A DNA stretch of 64,000 nt, taken from NCBI GenBank assembly GCA_943737045.1, contig CALSFV010000074.1, forward strand, positions 124,001 through 188,000, in the 5' to 3' direction. Made by a program: the position numbers and the translations under genes. The stretch comes from Parapristionchus giblindavisi. Lineage: Eukaryota > Nematoda > Chromadorea > Rhabditida > Diplogasteridae. Under the pieces are notes generated by a model. The model did not search any database. It saw nothing but the letters and a program-made list of their open reading frames with translations, and was not told the DNA's origin. Below are positions 11,747 through 23,997 of this stretch, piece after piece. Numbering within the stretch: the stretch's first letter is position 1; each line of letters begins with the position of its first letter.

Positions 11747-12715
11747 ACAATTCTGATATTCCGTCTATTCTTCTTCTGATATTCCGTCTATTCTTCCTCC
11801 TGATGTATTTTGTTCAATATATGCTGACGATCTCAAAGTCTACTCCTTTAACAACTGTGAGACTCTTCAAACCGCCCTTGACCGTATTCATGATTGGAGC
11901 TCCTTGTGGGGCCTTACTATGTCTAGTTCGAAGTCAGCTATTATGCGCATGGGCACAAACCACCCTCAAATTGACTTCACCATTGACAATAACCCCCTCC
12001 CTGTAGTATCACAATTCAAAGATCTAGGAATAACTTACAACAATTCCCTTGATTTTAGTGAGCACATAGCTAACATAGTTAGGAAAGCTAAATCAAGGTG
12101 TTGCTATATCTATCGATCGTTTACTTCTCGTAGTGTATCTTTATACAGTCGTCTATTCTGTACCTATGTCCGTCCCCTGCTCGAGTACTGTAGTGAACTT
12201 TGGTCCCCGTCGTCCTCGTCATTGCAACTGCATGTTGAATCTGTCCTCAAAACTTATTCCAGAATCGTTCTTCGTAGATGTGGCATCCCTTATATCGACT
12301 ATCCTCACAGGCTGTCCCTGCTCGACCTTCAATCCCTTTCCACCCGTAGAGACATCATTGATCTGACCACAACCTTTAAGATCATTAACGGTTTTATCGA
12401 TATCGACCCCCGCAAAATGTTCCTTTTCTCCAATTCACTCCACAGAAACCGTGGACACCCCCAAAAGCTACTCTTTCATAGGATTTCCAGTCGTAGATTT
12501 AGATATTTCTTGTCTAATAGAATTGTTAATAAATGGAATACTCTTGATTCATCTATTGTAAATTCGCCCAACCCCGCAGTCTTTCGTAATAGCATCAAAG
12601 CTGTGATCTAGATATCGCAGCATTTTCGTCGTTCTTCATATTTTATTCATTATTTATTATTTACAGAATACCGTTATTTTCTCTTGTTCAAGAATCGATA
12701 AATTATTATTATTAT
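11747..12715 (+). mobile_element. CR1/Jockey-like non-LTR retrotransposon, 5'-truncated
   Basis: One continuous frame from about 11763 to the stop at 12611 encodes the C-terminal part of a reverse transcriptase. It has the catalytic box CSIYADDLKVYS near 11815, the downstream MSSSKSAIMRMG and LGITYNNSLDFSEHI blocks, CTYVRPLLEYCSELW, and a terminal WN...NPAVFRNSIKAVI. The fingers, endonuclease and ORF1 are absent, consistent with target-primed 5' truncation. A roughly 100-bp 3' UTR ends in an ATTATTATTAT tail. The open frame of about 280 codons without a lesion suggests recent insertion. A direct repeat of TCTGATATTCCGTCTATTC lies at its left edge. Confidence 0.88.
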
Positions 12716-12989
12716 AACAAAAACTGGCTATACGACGGTCCGGAGATCCGATCGCAAACTGATTTTTTTACCTCCTCAAAACATTCTAAAATTAATTAAA
12801 ATTTTAAATCAAAAAAGTGCAGTCCAATTTGTGTGTCATCTAGAGCCCCGCGTCGAATAAGCGAAAAAATCAAAAATCGAAGAACCCCTCTTTTGAGATA
12901 AATGGACCTGAAGTTGACCCGAAAATATTTTTGCTTCGTCGAGTAGAACAACTGTCACGTTGAACGTTTTGATTGAAACTCATGTACAA

Positions 12990-13560
12990 AAGAGTTTCGC
13001 AATATGGAGAATACGGGGAAGGCGCCAGGGGATATTTACCCCAGGGATAACATTTTATGAGGGGAATTTTGCTGCACTGGCCGTCCTCATAATTCAGTAT
13101 AGCAAGTGCACGTTCAGAAAGAGCATGTGAAGTACTAAAATCTTTTTTTCTGGATAATTTTGCTTCAAAGACTAGAATTTTCTTGTAAATTTGATGATAG
13201 TCTCCGGCGTGCCTGAAAAAAGTGCACTTTAGATGTGGTCATCTTACAATAGTTTAAATATATTAATTCGCGTCCCATTGTCACGACAACTTCATTCGCT
13301 CGCCGAACGGGCAGACTACAATCTGCACTTATCTGCGATGTAGACACACTACACTGCGAACGATAGCAAGACTTGGAAGCATAGACAAATGATCAAATGC
13401 GAATTCCTGATATTGGAGAGGTGAAATATCATAACACGATACTCGCTTCCCGAAATTCATACCAGGGGTGTGCATTTCTCGTTTCTCGATTTGTGGTTAC
13501 TTTTTTTTCGAGAAAACTTATCGTCGAGTAATTTCTCTTTTTTTGAAATTCAAGAAAACC
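12990..13560. repeat. Dispersed repeat D, third copy
   Basis: It matches the tandem pair at 2985-4340 in the same order of landmarks (GGGATAACATTTTATGAGGG, AGCAAGTGCACGTTCAGAAA, GACAAATGATCAAATGCGAA). The 5' portion is missing. It has no conserved ORF. Confidence 0.8.
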
Positions 13561-13882
13561 GTTATTTGTGAAAAAAATATCGCACATCTTGACTCATGCT
13601 ATCTTTCTATGATTATTGTTTATTCATGAAAAAAATCTTCCTTTAAAGTTTGCTCAGTAGTCTGCATATAATGTATTGAATTGTTGAATTGATAAAAATG
13701 ACGTAATATTTTTGTAAAATGTATTACTCATCATAGAAATTCGAGACATTATACAACAAAAAACATATGATGACAGTTCGGAAATATGTATACCTGTTTG
13801 GGATTTGTATGTATTTTACAAATATACTTATGTACATACTTATTCATAATAACATCGACACACCTCACACAGAGAGAAAAAT

Positions 13883-13978
13883 GTGCTGTGGAGCATAAGA
13901 CCTGCGAAGTGTTACAAAACGTGATAAATATAAATAAATCACTTTATTGTTACTGATCTTATGCTCCGTGGATAACAC
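13883..13978. mobile_element. 96-bp MITE related to the ends of the 2.7-kb palindrome
   Basis: Terminal inverted repeats GTGCTGTGGAGCATAAGACC and GTGTTATCCACGGAGCATAA (other strand) flank a short AT core. The TIR resembles the ends of the large palindrome at 42289-44994 (GTGTAA..CAC..CATAAGACCTG). It may be a minimal deletion derivative of that family. Confidence 0.65.
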
Positions 13979-14627
13979 TTTTTCTTATCTTACCACAGAA
14001 TTCTTGTGCAGACCATTTTTATTTCAACGCTTGACCAGCGAGCGATCATTAATTCTGAGAGAGTATTTAGACTGATAATCGTTCAGTATTCCCAACTGGA
14101 ATTCCCAAAAGAGTACTGCAGTTTAAGGGATCGATTATGATCGCAGTGCACTGTTTGAGATTGTCATTAAGAAGAATTCGCTCATTTTCATCAAATTGGC
14201 TTTCTACTGAATTCTCGTAATCATGCAAAATGAACTCATTAACGCCAATTCTGTTTCTTGTCCACTATAGACTGTTACCAGACATCCTTAAACTGGCTTG
14301 AACTCTATATTGATCCGTCATTATTTATTGTTTTTCGTGAAGCCAATGAATTAAGGACAATATAGACAGATTTCTTTTTTTAAATGTATTTATTTCTGTA
14401 TATTTCTGACAATGAGTATATTTATGAGCTGCACTTCCTCTCCTCCCCTCACCCCTAGTTGCTTTTCATCGCATACTTTTTCTTGTTGTGTGTATGTGAT
14501 AAAAGACGTGAGGGGAGTTGTTTTCAATGTTATCACATTTTTTTATGTATGATAAATAATTATGAATGAAATATTCTCGCTCTGTTCGACTCATCGCTCA
14601 GCGCTCTTATTGTTTTCCTTTTGGATA
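13979..14627. other. No supported gene
   Basis: AT-rich sequence with no coding signal and no clear repeat beyond short homopolymers. Confidence 0.45.
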
Positions 14628-14748
14628 TTAAAGGGAGGGTTACCTCTCTCAATGGTCTCTTCATTGCGCGCACTATTTCTCTGTTCTCTAACAACGAGAG
14701 AGCATTGCACGTCGAAGAGACCATTGAGTGAGGTTACGCTCCCTTTAA
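14628..14748. mobile_element. MITE family A, copy 3
   Basis: A near-perfect hairpin from TTAAAGGGAGGGTTACC to GGTTACGCTCCCTTTAA. It is the cleanest copy of the family in the window. Confidence 0.9.
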
Positions 14749-15099
14749 ATTGAACTGATGATGTCAATATTTTGATAAATTTCAAACTATCCGTCTGATC
14801 CATATTTCTTTTGATTGATGAACAAAATTTATCAATATCAATGTGATCACGGAGATCTCCTCAAATTATTGTGCTATAAAAAGTGAATATCAGGCGTGAT
14901 AATTGTTACTGTTGTTTTGCTATATACTTGAATTATTTATTCTCGCGAAGTTTAGTATTTTATAAATTACGTAGAATATACATATTGTATAATATTAATT
15001 TTTGAGAAATTGGAAAACTCTCGCACGCTCGGCCATATCAACCTCAGTTACTTTTTTCGGCATTAATTTCTTAGCAGGATTAGTTGATGAGCTTTCAGA

Positions 15100-15300
15100 A
15101 ATTCCACACTTTCCATGATATGCCAAGTAAAGAGGAACACAATATTAACAATTGCTTCAATATCGACAATTATTCGGAGGGAATCGGGGGAATCACATTA
15201 TTTGCATTTCAATTTCTCACATACCCCATCCCATTTACTCCAATTTCACCAACATCGTCTCCGCTCTATACTCCTCTCCTCTCTTTTCCTCTTTCAGGGG
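15100..15300. repeat. Low-copy repeat shared with 23140-23250
   Basis: The string AAGTAAAGAGGAACACAATA and the following ~60 bp, ending in a GGGGG run, match 23150-23240. No protein similarity is recognised on either strand. Confidence 0.55.
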
Positions 15301-15589
15301 ACGACTACAGAGGTTGTTATTTCGATCCTAACCTCAGCGATAGCTTTGATGTATTAGGCCAGCTCAGTTATTTTTCCTGGGAAATGCTATCCAGCAACTC
15401 TTTTATAAACTCAGATTCAAATTCTCTTAGAGTGAGGTCGTCTAACTAACCATGGAGAAGGCAGGCTTTAAATTTTGTAATATCAGAGTAGGTTCGCGTG
15501 ATTTCTAATAGCAAATTTCTAGGTTCGTCCTCTCTCTCTCTCTGTCTGTCTATAATATTAGTAGGACATTAATTATCGATTGATCATCT

Positions 15590-16160
15590 TACCCATTACG
15601 TGTATTCCTCACCCGCTTCTTTCATTGGTGTCCTAAACTCCGGCTCTGTATCTCCAGTGGAGAGATTCTCCTATGTTCTGACAGCATCTGACAAACTCCT
15701 CATTTCATTATACCCTCATCTTCTCCCCATCACTCCCATCAACTCCACACTAGAAAACCCCTTTAATGTTCCACATATGCAATAATCCCATCTAGAAATT
15801 TTATCCCTTCCTTCGATTCGATCGCAAATTGTGATTCGCAATATTCTTTGGTTCACTATTTCTTCCAACACGTATGAGAGACTGTGGAAAGGCTTATCAA
15901 GACTAAATTCCTTCCTTTTCTTCTATATAATGATGCCTTATCTTCAACATGAGGCATCACTTTGCACACATATATTGTTGTTGTGTCGAAATGATTGGAC
16001 TAGATATCTCTCTAGATGATTATCAACTGAAATATCGTGTCTTGATTTCTCTAGAGCCTTCGATTGTGTATCTCTCAATAAATTGATTGCTAAGTGTCGG
16101 CATTACGGTATCTCTGGTATTCTCTTATCATGCTATACAGTAGGGTTGCAGGAACGGGAG
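15590..16160 (+). mobile_element. Non-LTR reverse-transcriptase relic (N-terminal RT part)
   Basis: Near 16035 a frame reads LDFSRAFDCVSLNKL followed by HYGISGILLSCY, which is reverse-transcriptase motif A (the first catalytic Asp in F/YLDFSKAFD) with its usual downstream YGISG. Upstream, 15850-16010 gives fragments resembling the pre-motif A region (YERLWKGL and CTHILLLCRNDWTRYL), with frame changes. The rest of the element is missing. It may derive from the same CR1/Jockey-like family as 11747-12715. Confidence 0.7.
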
Positions 16161-16375
16161 ATAGGAAGCGAGAGAGTGATAGTGCGATGTCCCGAACTAT
16201 TCGTTCCCTCTGGCAGATATGTGCGATTCCTCGAAGGGAAAGGGGAGAGAGGGCGAGAGAAGGGAAACCGGCACCCTACTATACAGAGAAAGAAAACTTT
16301 AAAAATATGGGGTAATCGTTCTCCAAGCTGCATCGTGTTATCCAATTGCCCATATTATTCTGTGGCCGTATGTAT

Positions 16376-16492
16376 GAACAGTGTTCCGGGAAAATGAGAC
16401 GTCATTAGCGTAGGCGGATGATTTTTGGAAAACGCCTCGCTAATGACGTCACATTTTACCGGAAAACAGTTTTCCTGTTGTTCTTACATACG
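16376..16492. mobile_element. Hairpin element with TGACGTCA-type arms
   Basis: Arms AAATGAGACGTCATTAGCG and CGCTAATGACGTCACATTT face each other around GTAGGCGGATGATTTTTGG, with outer GTTCCGGGAAAA and its inverse. A related hairpin lies at about 48120-48235 (GTGACGTCAAAAGCGTAGGC). It is probably a MITE family. Confidence 0.65.
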
Positions 16493-16942
16493 TCCACTGA
16501 TTTTAATTGCCAACATTTCGGCCAACCGATAAATGTATTGTAAGTAGTCGATGGCTAGTTATAAGAGGGCATCTCATCACCGTTCATTCTACTTTACTAT
16601 ATAAATATATTTTAATCTAATCCATTACCATTCAACATTTGGGGGAACGATTTGCCCGGCAACCAGTGTATTTTCAACTGTGTCTTCCGATCTAGTAATA
16701 ATAAACTTTGTGCGGTGCAAAAGTAAAGTATATCTACACCGTGTTCATTTTGGCGTCCATTAAGGATTGATTCGTTTCTTTGTTTTGTTCATATCTCAGC
16801 TTATAATGAGTCCTTCATGATGAGTCCTTTCAAAATCATCTTTCTTCCCAATTTCAATTAGCCATAGAGTGTGTAGAATCATCTTTTACCCATGACTGTA
16901 TCAGTAAATTGTTCGTTACTGCCACTCCTCAATCGAAATCGC
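16493..16942. other. No supported gene
   Basis: AT-rich, without coding or repeat signal that I can support. Confidence 0.4.
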
Positions 16943-17057
16943 TTAAAGGCACACCACAAGCTAATTTTACTCTCCGCATTGGCAATACTCTCTCGTAGAC
17001 AAAGAACGCGAGCGAGTGTTGCGGAGAGTTTCAAATTAGCTTGGGGTGTCGCTTTAA
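16943..17057. mobile_element. MITE family B, copy 3
   Basis: TTAAAGGCACACCACAAGC at the left and GCTTGGGGTGTCGCTTTAA at the right, TTAA at both ends. Confidence 0.88.
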
Positions 17058-17742
17058 AACGACGGAACTCCATCACTCCCTTATCGTTGCTTTTTTTATC
17101 ATTATGCATGTTTTAACCGATGGATAAATAAATAAATAAAATTACTTATGTCTAAATCCTACACTACTTATCTTCTACCCCATATCTCTTTCTTTTCATC
17201 CTTTTAATATCCTATCACCTCTAACGATTTATTTATTAATTTATTTCATCAAATATAATGAGAAGGAGTGTTATGTATAAGAGCAGAAAAGGAATAAATG
17301 GATGGATTTCCTTCGCATAAGGCGAGACGAAAAGATTGTATAGCACTTGAAATGTCCGAAGTTTACTCACTCATTTCGTTTCCATTGTGACGTGTTGTCC
17401 AGGTTATTCCCACTATTATCGGTTACTGTATTGGTTTTCTTCCCGGTCCAATCAAAAAAAAAATCATCCATTCACTCACGTTACCATTATTATATATACA
17501 ACGCAGCTTTTGCTCATTACTTTATACTTTATTAATAACACCTATATGGAGTGATTGCTCGTTGATATATGAGAGGGACGACTCATCTCTCATGAGATGT
17601 CCCCACCCCTTCGCTCTTCAGTTTTAATGCTTATTTCACATTTTCCCCGGTATCGTGTCGGTGTTTTTCGTCTCTGACAATATGCGTGAGCATGTGATAA
17701 ATCTAAAATATAAATCAATTCCTTGTGATGTCTTTTTAGATA

Positions 17743-20700
17743 ATGAACGATACAATGACATTCTACGTTCCAATGTGTGAGCTTTTCATCTGTGTTCCGG
17801 CTGGTTTCGTTGGTTTAGTTCTTATTATTGTCACACATTCCTCTACATACGGATCGTCGTTCAAGTAGGCTCAACTTTTATTTTTCTTACATTTCCTCTT
17901 GAAAGCATCTCTCCATCAAATAAAATGATCCTGGAGATAGACTTTTCGCATAAGCATATGATACCCAAATCCATTAGAGGAACCGAGGAACGACCTGAGG
18001 AATCCTTCATCTAACTTTTTTACTTGATTTGAATAAATTGATGGATTGATTACCATACATTTTGATTTCATTAAGAAAATAGGAGAATAAAACTCACGTT
18101 TTTCCGGAAATGTTAGGGGTATTTTCAATGTCTTCTTAGGTGTAAACCAATATGTGAATTTATTTATTTATTTATTTGAATGAGATCTATAGCACCAATA
18201 TTTTAAAGAGAGCGTAACCTTCCTCAATGGTCTGTTCGACGCGCAATGCTCTCTGTTTTTTAGAGAACAGAGAAATAGTGTGCGCAATGAAGAGACCATT
18301 GAGAGAGGTAACGCTTCCTTTAAGGTGGACCCACATAGAATCAAAAGTTGCTCAACACACTTATCAAATGCACAAGTTGAATTAACGTAGGCAAAGAAAA
18401 TATTTTTTTAAACCCAAATTGAGCTAAATACAATCGTTCTTCGATCTTTTGTACTGTAAAGAACAATTTTTCTAGGTGTGTAGGCAGATAAAATCATTTT
18501 TATCTTTGATAATTGGCAGATTTTTTTCAAACTTTCAAAAAATAAAAATCTTTTTGTACTGTCTGGTAGATATTTCTAGCTGTCCATCGCTGAAGATATC
18601 TAGCTTGCACTCTTCAGAATGAAATTGTACAAAGAGAAAATAAGAACGCGTAGACAACATCAGTAACAAATCAAATAATCGTGAAAAAATGGATTTGGAT
18701 TTTGATTCTTTTTTAGATTAAATTTTAGACACGGTAAAAAGTTTATCGACAATTTGTATTTTCTTGCAGAACATTGTTGATTTGTGATGGAATCGGATTC
18801 ATTATTCTCTCTTTTTCTCATGTAATGATGGTCAGTGATATAATCATATCTGGGAGACAATGGACAATTGAAAACAGTGAGTGAAAAGTTTTTAAAAAAC
18901 ACGATATGATCTCAATTATATTAATAATTGTCTTTTGAATATAAAAAACTGAAAATTATATATAGCGTAAGAGCATTTTACATAAAATTGAGCACACTAA
19001 TAAAGGTTTATTCAGTGGCGTCGCATTGGCAAGTTGTACATGAAATTGCCCATTTCTACTCGACTTCGTTGTGTTTTCTCATTGCGAGTGAACGAGTCTA
19101 CAAGACCCTAAGGAAAGTGCGAAATCGACCGCCAGAGATCGTTACTGTTCGTACTCTGTTATCAGTAGCAGTTATGCAGGTTTGGAGATCAACCTTTTCC
19201 AAACATCTTATATTTTGAAGTGATTTGTTTTTAAAATCGATTTTTTTTAAATTTCAGTGCGTTTTCACTGCACCTATTGTCTATTGTTTGCAGAAAGGTA
19301 TTATTATTTATTATGTATTATTTATTTTTTTATTTTTTATTTATTATTTATTTATTTACGATTATTATGGGAATTTATTATGTGAAAAAGTGAAACTGAA
19401 AAGTAGTATTAAGCTGTCTAAACATGGGATAAAGTGTTTCATTCTAGCCTTCTATATAAGCAAAGATTGTTCATGGTTCGGTAAATAAAAAGATGAAAAA
19501 AGGTATTCGTTTCAGCCGAAACAAGAATCGGAGGAGTTCTCTTCTTAATTTCTTTTGAGATATTTTCTTTTGTGGTTAGTTCCTAGTTTTCCCGACTTTT
19601 TTTTAGGTTTCAAAAACTGAAAAAGAATTTATTCCAGCTTCTCGGTTATTCCTTCGTTAGGAGCAAACATTTGTACGAAAATGGTCTTGGAACAACTACA
19701 CTCAATATGCGATATCAGGTATTACGAAAAGAGGAACAAGTTAATTGTTAAAGGGACTGAAACTCCACTTTGATATTATAGTTTATCGTTATAATGTTAC
19801 CTTATCGAGTTTGCCTTTGCTGCTTTTAAAGCCAGAATTAGATCTAAAATACAATACAATACACAATTTGTACTGATCTTTAGCCTGGCATAGTACGTAA
19901 ATAGGGAAAGTATTGTGTCTGTCTACATGAAGCCGGAAATGTTTCTTTCATTGCTATATTATTTAAAATTTACATATACTTCCTATTAGTAAGCTTTAAT
20001 CACTTTATTGCATTATGGGTATGTCTTTCCGTCACAACAAGTAGTAGTAATATACATCCTTTATGTAGAAAAGAGAAAATGCAGGGTATGCTAATGTTCT
20101 CAAAATTTTTCCACAATTCGTTCACAATTTGTTTCAGATTCGTGAGGTGATGGAACTCTCTCGGTCTCTTCTCCCGGTGCAATTACTAAGTCTTCTACTT
20201 CGTGTGATGGCCTACATGTTCGGCTACATTATTTTCTTGGAGATTACGCCTTTTCCCGAGACGCTCACTGCTCTACGTGTTGTGGGTTTTTATTATCTCG
20301 GACACCTGCTTATCCATTGTTAGTTTTGCCTTAAGCGCCTACGCAATCATGTAAACACGGGTTACATTAAGCACACTCCAAGTTTTACTCCGTCGTACAC
20401 GCACCCTCGTTTATTCGATGGCGTATGCGCGTAATGCAAAAAAAACTGGCAAAAAGAAAAAAAATATTGTGGTGTAATGAGACAAAACGCAAAATTGAAC
20501 GCTGTATAGACTTATTAGACTATGACGGTGTTACCGATTCAGTCATATGGCAATACATAGTTACTATGTTTGATGTTTCAACAAGGGCCGTGCTGTATTT
20601 AAAACAACATTTGAAAAATTACTAAAGCGCATGACTTCAAGCAACGTTTATTTTCAACAAAAAAAATCTTTCAGACCACCGCAATCAACGCTTTGATTGT

Positions 20701-20851
20701 CCCAACTCTGATAATCTTTCGAAGTCGATCATTATCTCGTCGACTTCGGGAAATTCTCAATGGAAAGGATGAGAGACGAACTTCTATCGTCGAATCCTAC
20801 CATAACTTGGGAGAAGTTTACTCGCAACGCTTGCAGCAACAGTGGTCATAA
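17743..20851 (+). CDS. Sre-like serpentine chemoreceptor (7TM), intact gene model
   Basis: Predicted nematode chemoreceptor of the Sra superfamily, most like class Sre, expected in sensory-neuron membranes. Eight exons join in one frame: 17743-17864, 18770-18876, 19016-19179, 19258-19297, 19516-19574, 19638-19718, 20138-20281, 20675-20851. This gives 297 residues, slightly short for Sre. Features in order: TM1 (FVGLVLIIVTHSSTYG), TM2 (CDGIGFIILSFSHVMM), TM3 with an ER-type motif (FLIASERVYKTL), an IGGVLFLISFEIFSFV segment, the loop signature TTTLNMRYQ then IREVMEL, TM7 (TTAINALIVPTLIIF), and the tail HNLGEVYSQRLQQQW. The ATG is two bases after a TTTTTAG acceptor, so the mRNA may be SL trans-spliced or have an upstream exon. 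Intron 1 carries a family A MITE. The paralogue at 5267 is degenerate. Confidence 0.82.
18203..18323. mobile_element. MITE family A, copy 4 (in intron 1 of the Sre-like gene)
   Basis: TTAAAGAGAGCGTAACC to GGTAACGCTTCCTTTAA, inverted arms, TTAA at both ends. It is absent from intron 1 of the paralogue at 5389-5874, so it inserted after the gene duplication. Confidence 0.85.
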
Positions 20852-20859
20852 ATATTTTT

Positions 20860-21075
20860 TCAATCTGATTTTGCCTTGTTATTGACTAGATTTCTATGTG
20901 AAACTCAGTATGTTCTCATTAAATTTGGTTGTTGAGCTATGCGATCAGAAGAAAAGAACGCACTGTAGACCCAAATTGTTCTTATTTTCCCTTGCCCCAT
21001 AGGAATACGATCATCGGTAACGTGTTTACGTAATAAACCGATCATAACATTTGCTATTCTGACAACCGTTGTAAG
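20860..21075 (+). repeat. 3' flank of intact Sre-like gene, duplicated at 9600-9860
   Basis: Co-duplicated flanking sequence; see 9568-9860. Confidence 0.65.
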
Positions 21076-22255
21076 CACGGTCTTGAATTATGTCCTAAGC
21101 TAATATCTCGGGACTCGTAGCATCAATTATGGTTGATGATGACTTCATACGTCTGAAAATATGCATTCTATAAGTTCATTAAATGGGAAATCATTGTGAA
21201 AATGTATATATTTTTAAGCCATCTCTTTCACTTTCTTGTCTCTAATTGTAAGTTTTAAGACCAAGTTTGGCAATAACAGAGAATATCGTAGATTTTTTAG
21301 CGTGCGATTTTCAATCTAGCACTTTTTTCTACTTCATTGTTGGAATAGAGAACAATTGTCCATACGACTCAATTTTCATCATGGTCATTGAACTATTTAT
21401 CTTTAGAATAAGTAGAAGACGATTTGAAAATCAATTATTGATGAAGTTGAACGATACTAGATAACTGATCAATATTGATATGGATTGTTATGTGAGACCA
21501 GAAGGCAATGAAGGATTATTGAATTCTTTTTGGTCTAACATAGCACATATAGTCCGCATATAATGCACTTTTATAATTCCCTTCCCTTGCTACTGGCTGT
21601 TAAACAGAGAAAGAACTATCGATCAACTCCCAACTATTTCCTCCCTTCCTTTCTCGATCTCTCTGATCTACCTACTACCTCACTTGTGCTCTCACTCTTA
21701 TCTTATCTTATTCTTTATTCCACCATAATATGCATAACAAGAAAAATAAGGACATAAAGGGAGTGATGGATGTACGTCGCTAATGTAGCGATATCGGTGA
21801 GGGTTCTTGGGTACAGTGGGCGAATCTTAGAAGAAGGTATAATTATATCTGGGGAGATCTTAACTAGCCCTGCACGGAAAGGGGATGGTGGGGATTTAAC
21901 TAATTCGATGGGTAAAGACACTCTCTCACTCTCTAAACATAGAAACACATTAAACCACACCATTTGACTCTTGCAATGGGGCACTGACAATTACAATGAG
22001 ATAGAGTATTCAAATTCATTTATCATATCAGACTTAGGTCAGATGAGTTCATGATTCGATATGCATCATCCAGTATTGAGATAGAGTATTGGCAGTGGCA
22101 GTACAACCAAACTTGTCAGCTTCATGAACAGTTTTGTCCCCAAAAAGTTCCACAAAGCGGCCGAGAAGGCATACTCTGACACGATTCAGGTTTCAAGAGG
22201 AATTGAATATGGCAATGGTGAACTAATATTCGTTGCATCAATTCTATCCAGCTTT
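21076..22255. other. Gene-poor stretch
   Basis: No convincing gene. About 21560-21700 resembles the internal part of the CCGTATAAAAT-ended MITE (GAGAAAGAACTATCGATC), which is better preserved at 35313 and 23558. Confidence 0.5.

Positions 22256-22347
<92 letters not shown>
22256..22347. repeat. (AAT)n microsatellite
   Basis: About 30 near-perfect AAT units, giving poly-Ile and poly-Tyr pseudo-ORFs on either strand. Confidence 0.98.
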
Positions 22348-22349
<2 letters not shown>

Positions 22350-22599
22350 CTTTGAATTGGGTATACTGAGTTATCTTCATTGTGTGGATAGTTTTTTTTG
22401 TTGAGTAGAACTTGGTTATGCCATAGGTGAACGAAGAGTTGGGTCATATAGTTTATGATGACTTTGATTGTGAGATCCAAATTGACCGCTCAAAAAACCT
22501 CAAAACTAATGCTTTCTCGCTTGTCTGGCTGAAAATGGCTTTCACCAGAATACCGTGCTGTGAAGACCATAGCTCTTATAAATCATACATTGCCATACC

Positions 22600-22655
22600 C
22601 TCGCAGTGCGAGGATTGACCGTGCGAGGACTGCGAGGATTGCGAGGATATAAGGC
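22600..22655. repeat. Short GCGAGGA direct repeats
   Basis: Five spaced copies of TGCGAGGA occur within about 50 bp. No function evident. Confidence 0.7.
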
Positions 22656-22749
22656 CCATTTTAGGCCACTTGATAAAAAAGGAAGCTAAAAATGACGATT
22701 TTTAAGCGAAAATAACGAATTCTGTGAATCAACCCACCGCATTTCGAGA

Positions 22750-23550
22750 ATTGACCCACTATATAAAAATAAACGGCGAGGGTACCGAAAAGGTATGTTA
22801 TAAATAGACACATTGATTGAACGAGAAAATAGAACTAAAAACCAACATGAACCGTAGCGATGCCGAACTTTCTCTGTACGGGAGGAGGAGTTATCTGGAA
22901 TGTACAATATATTGATTAATATTCAAAAGATTTGTTTAAAATATATTTTTCAGCAGCAGCATATACATAGAGCCCCGCAGAATCTACTTTCGTGCATGCG
23001 AAAGAAATAGAAACGCCGTAAAAATCACTTTGAGATTGATATTGCTGAACGTGCGCGAGTTCTTCAAGTATCATTTGCCAAAAATTAGTGTTTTCAATCG
23101 GGCCACGTAATTCATAAAATTTCAAACTTTTCTTGATAAAATAGGTCAAGTAAAGAGGAAAACAATAGTAACAATCGTCACACCTGATATTCAATATTGA
23201 CAGCACAATAATTGAGAGGGTACCGGGGGGGGGGCGGTTCCCGGGGATCACATGCTCGAAAAGAGATTCTGCGGGGATGTAAGCTCTATGATTACAATTG
23301 TCATAGTTTATTTGTATGTTTTCTAGCGTCTCGCAAAGGATACTAGCAAAAGAAATGCCTGCGGAGACTTGTAAGCGGAGTGAAACATAACTGAATATTG
23401 CATGCACTCTCGCACTCGTGTATACAAAGAAAGAGAAGTTAGACCCGTCTCCCTCCCCCGTGAATATTTTCGTGATCACTTGATTTACCCTTGCCTGAAA
23501 ATCAATAAAGTTTGCCATTTTTTAAAAGTTATAGTTTGTAAAAAGCGTGA
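22750..23550. repeat. Repeat-derived region with a long minus-strand open frame
   Basis: A 200-codon minus-strand open frame (22916-23518) crosses this region. The part at 23030-23140 shares sequence with the inside of the pogo-like MITE at 32826 (GTGCGYGAGTT, CATTTGCCAAAAA, GTAATTYATAAAATT). The part at 23150-23240 is shared with 15110-15190. Because it is assembled from dispersed repeats and has no recognisable domain, I do not call it a gene. Confidence 0.5.
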
Positions 23551-23557
23551 TATTGAT

Positions 23558-23730
23558 CGTATAAAATGTACTTGGCTGGTAAAATGCAGAACTACATATT
23601 CTATCGACCCTTCCCCTTCTCTAGTCGCGCTCTCTGATCTACTTGCTTGGACTCTCCCTCTAAACATAGAAATTTATTCTCACTGTGACTGGCTACTCCC
23701 GTACCAAATAAACAAGTGTATTATATACGG
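23558..23730. mobile_element. MITE with CGTATAAAATGTACTTG ends
   Basis: Left end CGTATAAAATGTACTTGG and right end CAAGTGTATTATATACGG are inverted. The interior carries TCTCCCTCTAAACATAGAAA and GGCTACTCCCGTACCAAATA, shared with copies at 35313-35520 and 37080-38205. Confidence 0.75.
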
Positions 23731-23925
23731 TCATTATTATCTACCAGCAAAAATGAAGATAGCAAATTTCTCGATTGATCAATATTGTTATGGTTGTTTT
23801 TCGATATTCCCATAAAAATTGAGATAAATATTTTATATGCATCTTTCAGTCACTAAAAATATTTTATATTTACTCTCTTCTTACTGAAAGTTCTGTATTT
23901 AACAATTAATGCTGGCAAAAAGAGT

Positions 23926-23997
23926 TGCCCATGGCTGGAATCGAACCAGCGTCGCCACGGCCACAACGTGGAGTACTAACCACTATACTACATGGGC
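23926..23997 (-). tRNA. tRNA-His (anticodon GTG)
   Basis: The minus strand reads as a canonical 72-nt cloverleaf. The acceptor stem is GCCCATG with CATGGGC, and the D-arm holds TATAGTGGTTAGTA. The anticodon stem is CCACG / CGTGG around TTGTGGC (anticodon GTG). The T-arm is GCTGG-TTCGATT-CCAGC, and the discriminator base is A. No intron. The internal A- and B-box promoters are intact. The usual extra 5' G of tRNA-His is added after transcription in eukaryotes, so its absence is normal. Confidence 0.97.

Noticed and set aside
15084..15449. 121-codon plus-strand frame as a host gene
   Set aside because: Part of it is a dispersed repeat shared with 23150, it lies just before an RT relic, and no domain is visible.
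20425..20625. 66-codon frame inside intron 7 of the intact Sre-like gene
   Set aside because: The flanking Sre exons join in phase without it and it has no membrane or receptor motif.
22916..23518. 200-codon minus-strand open frame
   Set aside because: It crosses pieces shared with the pogo-like MITE and with 15110-15190, has no recognisable domain, and is best explained as repeat-derived. It remains the longest unexplained frame and could be re-tested with a profile search.
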